DNA from: Proteobacteria bacterium UBA6156
GTDB taxonomy: Bacteria > Pseudomonadota > Alphaproteobacteria > UBA2136 > UBA6156
Reading direction: 5' to 3'
Assembly: GCA_002422365.1 (NCBI GenBank)
Contig: DIUO01000031.1
Coordinates: 1-64,000, forward strand
DNA: 64,000 nt
Part shown: positions 61,030 to 64,000 of the stretch, one piece after another
Layout: each line of letters starts with the position of its first letter
Numbering within the stretch: position 1 is the stretch's first letter
Translations under genes and position numbers: made by a program
Notes under the pieces: generated by a model
The model's database searches: none
What the model saw: only the letters and a program-made list of their open reading frames with translations
Told to the model about the DNA's origin: nothing

Positions 61030-62326
61030 GAATTTGGCAGCCTGGATACGTTGGCCCGTGATTTGCGGTGCCCTGTTGCTGATTATAGCCGTGGTGGTGC
61101 CACCGCTGAGCGGCAACACCGAAACCAGTGCCGATGCCCCAGGCCTGGTAACCAACATGCGTGTGGGCCAGGACGGTGGCCGCACCCGCGTGGTGTTTGA
61201 GTTTACGGAAAGCACCCGTGAGAGCGATTTTAATTACAGATGGTTTACGCTGCCCAAGCCTGCGCGGGTGGTGATTGATTTTGAAGATGATATTGCTTTT
61301 AAGGATTCGCCCAGCCTGTTGAAGCTGCCCGGAGACGGCTTGGCGGAGGGCCTGCGCGCAGGGCGCTTTAGGCCCGGCACGGTGCGGATGGTGCTGGATT
61401 TGCGGGCGCAGGGGCGCGTGAATGTGTTTAGTATACCTGCACGTGGCGGCATGGGCCCAAGGTTGGTGATTGACCTTGTGAAATTGAAGCCCGGCCAGAA
61501 GCCGACCGATGTGCCTCCGCCGCTGGATGTGGTGACGCAAGGTGAAGCCCCGGCTGTGCACCCCCAGACCTTGGATGAAGAACCCGCGCCCGTGGTGCCG
61601 CCGCAAGTGACGCGCGACATGAGCGGCAACAAACGCCAACACGCCGTGGTGGTGCTGGATGCCGGACACGGCGGTGTGGACCCCGGCGGGTGCAGCAAGG
61701 TGATTAACCTGTGCGAAAAAGGCCTGACGCTGGAAATGGTGAAGCTGGTGAGGGAGCGCCTGCGCAGCGACCGCATTGAAGTGGTGCTGACGCGCGAGAC
61801 CGATGTGTTTATACCTTTGGCCGAGCGCCCGCGCATTGCCCAGCGCGCCGGTGCCGACCTTTTTGTGAGCCTGCATGCGGATATTCACCCCACCAAAACC
61901 GATGTGAAGGGGGCCACCGTATATATGGTGAGTGAAAAAGCCAGTGACCGCGAAGCCGCCCGCCTGGCCAACAGCGAAAACGACCGCGACGTGATGGCTG
62001 GTGTGGCATTGGCGAATGAAAGCCGCGAGGTGCAGAATATTTTGATTTCTCTGGTACAGCGCGACACGCTGAACAGCTCTACCTATTTAGCCAGAAGTAT
62101 TCTGGACGACTTGGATAAGTTTACGGAAGTGCGCAAAAAGGATGTGCTGTATGCCGGGTTTAGAGTGCTGAAAAGCCCAGATGTGCCGAGTGTGCTGGTG
62201 GAGATGGGGTATTTGTCGAACCCGACGGAGGCGCGAAAACTTTCTAATGCATTATACCGTAAGCGCTTGGCCGATGCGATTGCCATGGGGATACGGAATT
62301 ATGTGGAGAAGCATGTGCATTATTAG
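61019..62326 (+). CDS. amiC: N-acetylmuramoyl-L-alanine amidase (AMIN + Amidase_3)
   Basis: 435 residues from ATG 61019. N-terminal membrane segment (about 15-35), AMIN domain (about 45-155), and a zinc amidase with LDAGHGGVDPG, SLHADIHP and LVEMGYLSNPTE. It splits septal peptidoglycan during cell separation. A Cys pair (GCSKVINLCEKG) lies between the first zinc ligand and the Glu ligand, which is not usual. Coupled to the permease genes by overlap; mrcA follows after a minus-strand gene. Confidence 0.92.
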   Translation: MRSENLAAWIRWPVICGALLLIIAVVVPPLSGNTETSADAPGLVTNMRVGQDGGRTRVVFEFTESTRESDFNYRWFTLPKPARVVIDFEDDIAFKDSPSLLKLPGDGLAEGLRAGRFRPGTVRMVLDLRAQGRVNVFSIPARGGMGPRLVIDLVKLKPGQKPTDVPPPLDVVTQGEAPAVHPQTLDEEPAPVVPPQVTRDMSGNKRQHAVVVLDAGHGGVDPGGCSKVINLCEKGLTLEMVKLVRERLRSDRIEVVLTRETDVFIPLAERPRIAQRAGADLFVSLHADIHPTKTDVKGATVYMVSEKASDREAARLANSENDRDVMAGVALANESREVQNILISLVQRDTLNSSTYLARSILDDLDKFTEVRKKDVLYAGFRVLKSPDVPSVLVEMGYLSNPTEARKLSNALYRKRLADAIAMGIRNYVEKHVHY

Positions 62327-62362
62327 TGTTTAGTTTTTAGTGTTTGGTGTTTAGTTTTTTAG
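62324..62362 (+). repeat. Heptamer array, GTGTTTA/G family
   Basis: TAGTGTTTAGTTTTTAGTGTTTG GTGTTTA GTTTTTTAG in tandem; the amiC stop TAG is its first three bases. A GC hairpin GCGCGCCCC/GGGGCGCGC (62396-62417) follows without a T-run. Confidence 0.85.
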
Positions 62363-62422
62363 GGATTAGTAAGTGGTGATTGGTGGAAACGTTTTGCGCG
62401 CCCCTGAGGGGGCGCGCGGCGG

Positions 62423-62842
62423 TTAGGGGGTGTCGTTGATGACGAGGCGGAGGTGTGGCCGCTGGGCTGTATAATGAGTTGTCCGTTTCCGTTCAGACTG
62501 GCCCCATTTGTTGACGACGAGTTTGAGCTGTGGCCGCTGTGGGGTTGTCTGTTTAGATAGTCTCCGATCAGCCTGGCCTCTTTCGTAGGCGGCCTTCAGA
62601 AGAGGATGACTGATCTCAATCACGTCTGAATTCCCGCTTGGGTCTTCGACGTTTAATTGAAACTGCTGCCCTTGATATGAAGCATGTATTAGCCCCATCA
62701 TCAGGTTGAGAGATGTCACCAGATACTGTTTCGGATCGGCGGCATTGCACAGGCGCATGGCCTCTTCAATTTCTCTCCAATTGTCGGCATTCAGGGTAAG
62801 GGTGACGCTGACACTGGGGATATTTTTCGGGTCGTCCGGCAT
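62423..62842 (-). CDS. Hypothetical protein with repeated C-terminal motif
   Basis: 139 residues from ATG 62842 behind AACGGAGACTCCCC. Starts MPDDPKNIPSVSVTLTLNAD. Near the end QRPQLKLVVNKWGQ and QRPHLRLVINDTP are two copies of a short motif. No signal or membrane segment. Inserted on the opposite strand between amiC and mrcA. Family unknown. Confidence 0.6.
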   Translation of the reverse strand: MPDDPKNIPSVSVTLTLNADNWREIEEAMRLCNAADPKQYLVTSLNLMMGLIHASYQGQQFQLNVEDPSGNSDVIEISHPLLKAAYERGQADRRLSKQTTPQRPQLKLVVNKWGQSERKRTTHYTAQRPHLRLVINDTP

Positions 62843-62966
62843 GGGGAGTCTCCGTTTTTGCTTGGGGAAAAGGGGGTAGTGAGGGGAGTGTAGGCTTTGT
62901 GGGCGGGGCATGACAAGTATTGCTTACGGCAGTGATGCTTGGAGCGGCAGTTGCGGGTGGCTGCGC

Positions 62967-62995
62967 TTGTAAGGGGGCAGTGGGTTGTGTAGGCT
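62967..62995 (+). promoter_or_regulatory. mrcA promoter, predicted leaderless
   Basis: TTGTAA (62967-62972), 17 bp, TAGGCT (62990-62995), GCGTGC, ATG at 63002. Confidence 0.6.
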
Positions 62996-63001
62996 GCGTG
63001 C

Positions 63002-64000
63002 ATGGCCATGAACCGAAAGGGCAGTGCACGCCCGCAAAGCCGTGGAGGCGCCTCGAAGAGTCGTTCTCCGCACAAACTGCCCAAGGTGGTGGTGGTTTTG
63101 GCGTGGCTGGTGGCTTTGGGGTCTCTGGCCTTTGGGGCCTTGGTAGGTGGCGTGCTGGTGTATTATGATAGCCAGCTGCCGGATTTTCGGCAACTGAGCG
63201 AATATAAGCCCCCGCTGATAACCCGCGTGTATGACCGCAATGGCGAGATTGTGGCGGAATATGCCAATGAGCGCCGGATTTGGATGCCCTACCGTGAGAT
63301 ACCGAAGCCGGTGATTGAGAGTTTTCTGGCGGCTGAAGATACGCATTTTTATGAGCACGGCGGCTATGACCTGAAGGCGATTGTGCGCGCCGCGCTGATG
63401 AATGCCATGACCGACCGCACCCAAGGCGCCAGCACCATTACGCAACAGGTGGCCAAAACCTATTTGCTGAGCAGCGAGCGCACTTACACCCGCAAGATTA
63501 AGGAGCTGATTTTAAGCTGGCGGATTGAAAAGGCTTATATGAAGAATGAGATATTGGAGTTGTATCTTAACCGGATTTACCTGGGCAACGGCAGCTATGG
63601 TGTGGCGGCGGCGGCGCAGACTTATTTTAGCAAAACCCTGGATGAGCTGACCCTGCCCGAGCGTGCCATGATTGCCGGCATGCCCCAAGCCCCCAGCCGC
63701 TATAACCCCGTGCGCAACCCCAGCGCCGCCAAGGCCCGCCGCGATATAGTGCTGCGCCGCCTGGAAACGGAAGGATTTATTACCAAAGCCGAAGCCGATG
63801 CAGCCATTGCCATGCCCCTGGGCCTGAACATAAGCCCGCTGAAGCAAGGTGAAGATGCGCCGCACTTTGCGGAGTATATTCGGCAACTGGTGCTGAAGGA
63901 GTATGGCGAGAAGGCTTTGTATCAGGACGGGTTGAGTGTTTATACCACGCTGGACCTGCCGACCCAGCGGCGTGCTGAAGAGGCCGTATATAATGGATTG
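63002..64000 (+). CDS. mrcA: Penicillin-binding protein 1A, N-terminal part
   Basis: Open to the window edge (333 codons seen). A basic start (MAMNRKGSARPQSRGGASKS), one membrane helix (about 30-56), then the glycosyltransferase domain: PPLITRVYDRNGEIVAEYA, AAEDTHFYEHGGYDLKAI with the catalytic Glu, GASTITQQVAKTYLL, IYLGNGSYGVAAAA. The transpeptidase domain lies beyond the edge. It polymerises peptidoglycan strands. ATG 63002 sits 6 nt after a consensus -10. Confidence 0.93.
   Translation, partial: MAMNRKGSARPQSRGGASKSRSPHKLPKVVVVLAWLVALGSLAFGALVGGVLVYYDSQLPDFRQLSEYKPPLITRVYDRNGEIVAEYANERRIWMPYREIPKPVIESFLAAEDTHFYEHGGYDLKAIVRAALMNAMTDRTQGASTITQQVAKTYLLSSERTYTRKIKELILSWRIEKAYMKNEILELYLNRIYLGNGSYGVAAAAQTYFSKTLDELTLPERAMIAGMPQAPSRYNPVRNPSAAKARRDIVLRRLETEGFITKAEADAAIAMPLGLNISPLKQGEDAPHFAEYIRQLVLKEYGEKALYQDGLSVYTTLDLPTQRRAEEAVYNGL

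Overview
The window looks like a chromosomal stretch from an alphaproteobacterium of moderate-to-high GC. The evidence is the gene repertoire: an NtrY/NtrX two-component pair with a Fis-type gene upstream, hfq followed by hflX, a CoxF-like small membrane protein beside cytochrome oxidase subunit III, an RNase E with a large insertion in its S1 domain, and the rne / amiC / mrcA neighbourhood. I cannot name a genus. No rRNA, CRISPR array, transposase or phage module is visible; one tRNA-Leu(GAG) is present.

Layout. 1-6.2 kb: end of holC, a Zur-type GTPase gene (zigA) flanked by 34-bp direct repeats, a secreted protein, a PpiD-like chaperone, secG and pyrG. 6.2-15.2 kb: small hypothetical genes, a DUF1232 membrane protein, an orphan VirB11-type ATPase, lipB, tRNA-Leu, rsmI, a three-gene operon ending in a nucleoside-deoxyribosyltransferase-like protein, a lipoprotein and dusB. 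15.2-21 kb: fis-like, ntrY, ntrX (lacking the GAFTGA loop), NUDIX and mpg. 21-30.5 kb: a DUF3137-like protein, oxidase subunit genes, prfB with a programmed +1 frameshift, an AsmA/YhdP-like giant, a DUF192 lipoprotein and dsbD. 30.5-45 kb: a diguanylate cyclase behind a 44-residue ORF, ybjQ, a zur locus with two paralogous unknown genes behind a Zur-like operator, kup, hfq, hflX, a GGDEF-EAL protein, a ferredoxin, a GH3-like enzyme, DUF465 and bioY. 45-55 kb: murA, glyA, accB/accC, an M48 peptidase and a tryptophan-rich protein. 55-64 kb: an AT-rich ankyrin protein, rne with a long leader, two peptide-type ABC permeases, amiC and the start of mrcA.

How the genes relate. Zinc control joins the two ends of the first half: zur (33.7 kb) is present, and near-identical palindromes (TGTTA-N5-TAACA) overlap the promoters of zigA and of the paralogous pair upstream of zur. 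Envelope functions (ppiD, secG, dsbD, the YhdP-like protein, the M48 protease, amiC, mrcA, murA) and RNA functions (rne, hfq, hflX, rsmI, dusB, prfB) dominate the core genes. accB/accC plus bioY link biotin uptake to fatty-acid synthesis.

Three genome-wide signals stand out. (1) At least eleven genes have a -10 element, usually with a TTGnnn -35 box about 17 bp upstream, ending only 6-7 nt before the start codon, so their mRNAs are predicted to be leaderless; the other genes mostly have normal Shine-Dalgarno sites. (2) Three families of 7-bp tandem repeats sit in intergenic gaps, often beginning inside or directly after a stop codon. (3) A palindromic REP-like element (CCCGGAtaGGTagcGGG...CCCgctTACCtTCCGGG) occurs six times with two alternative loops.
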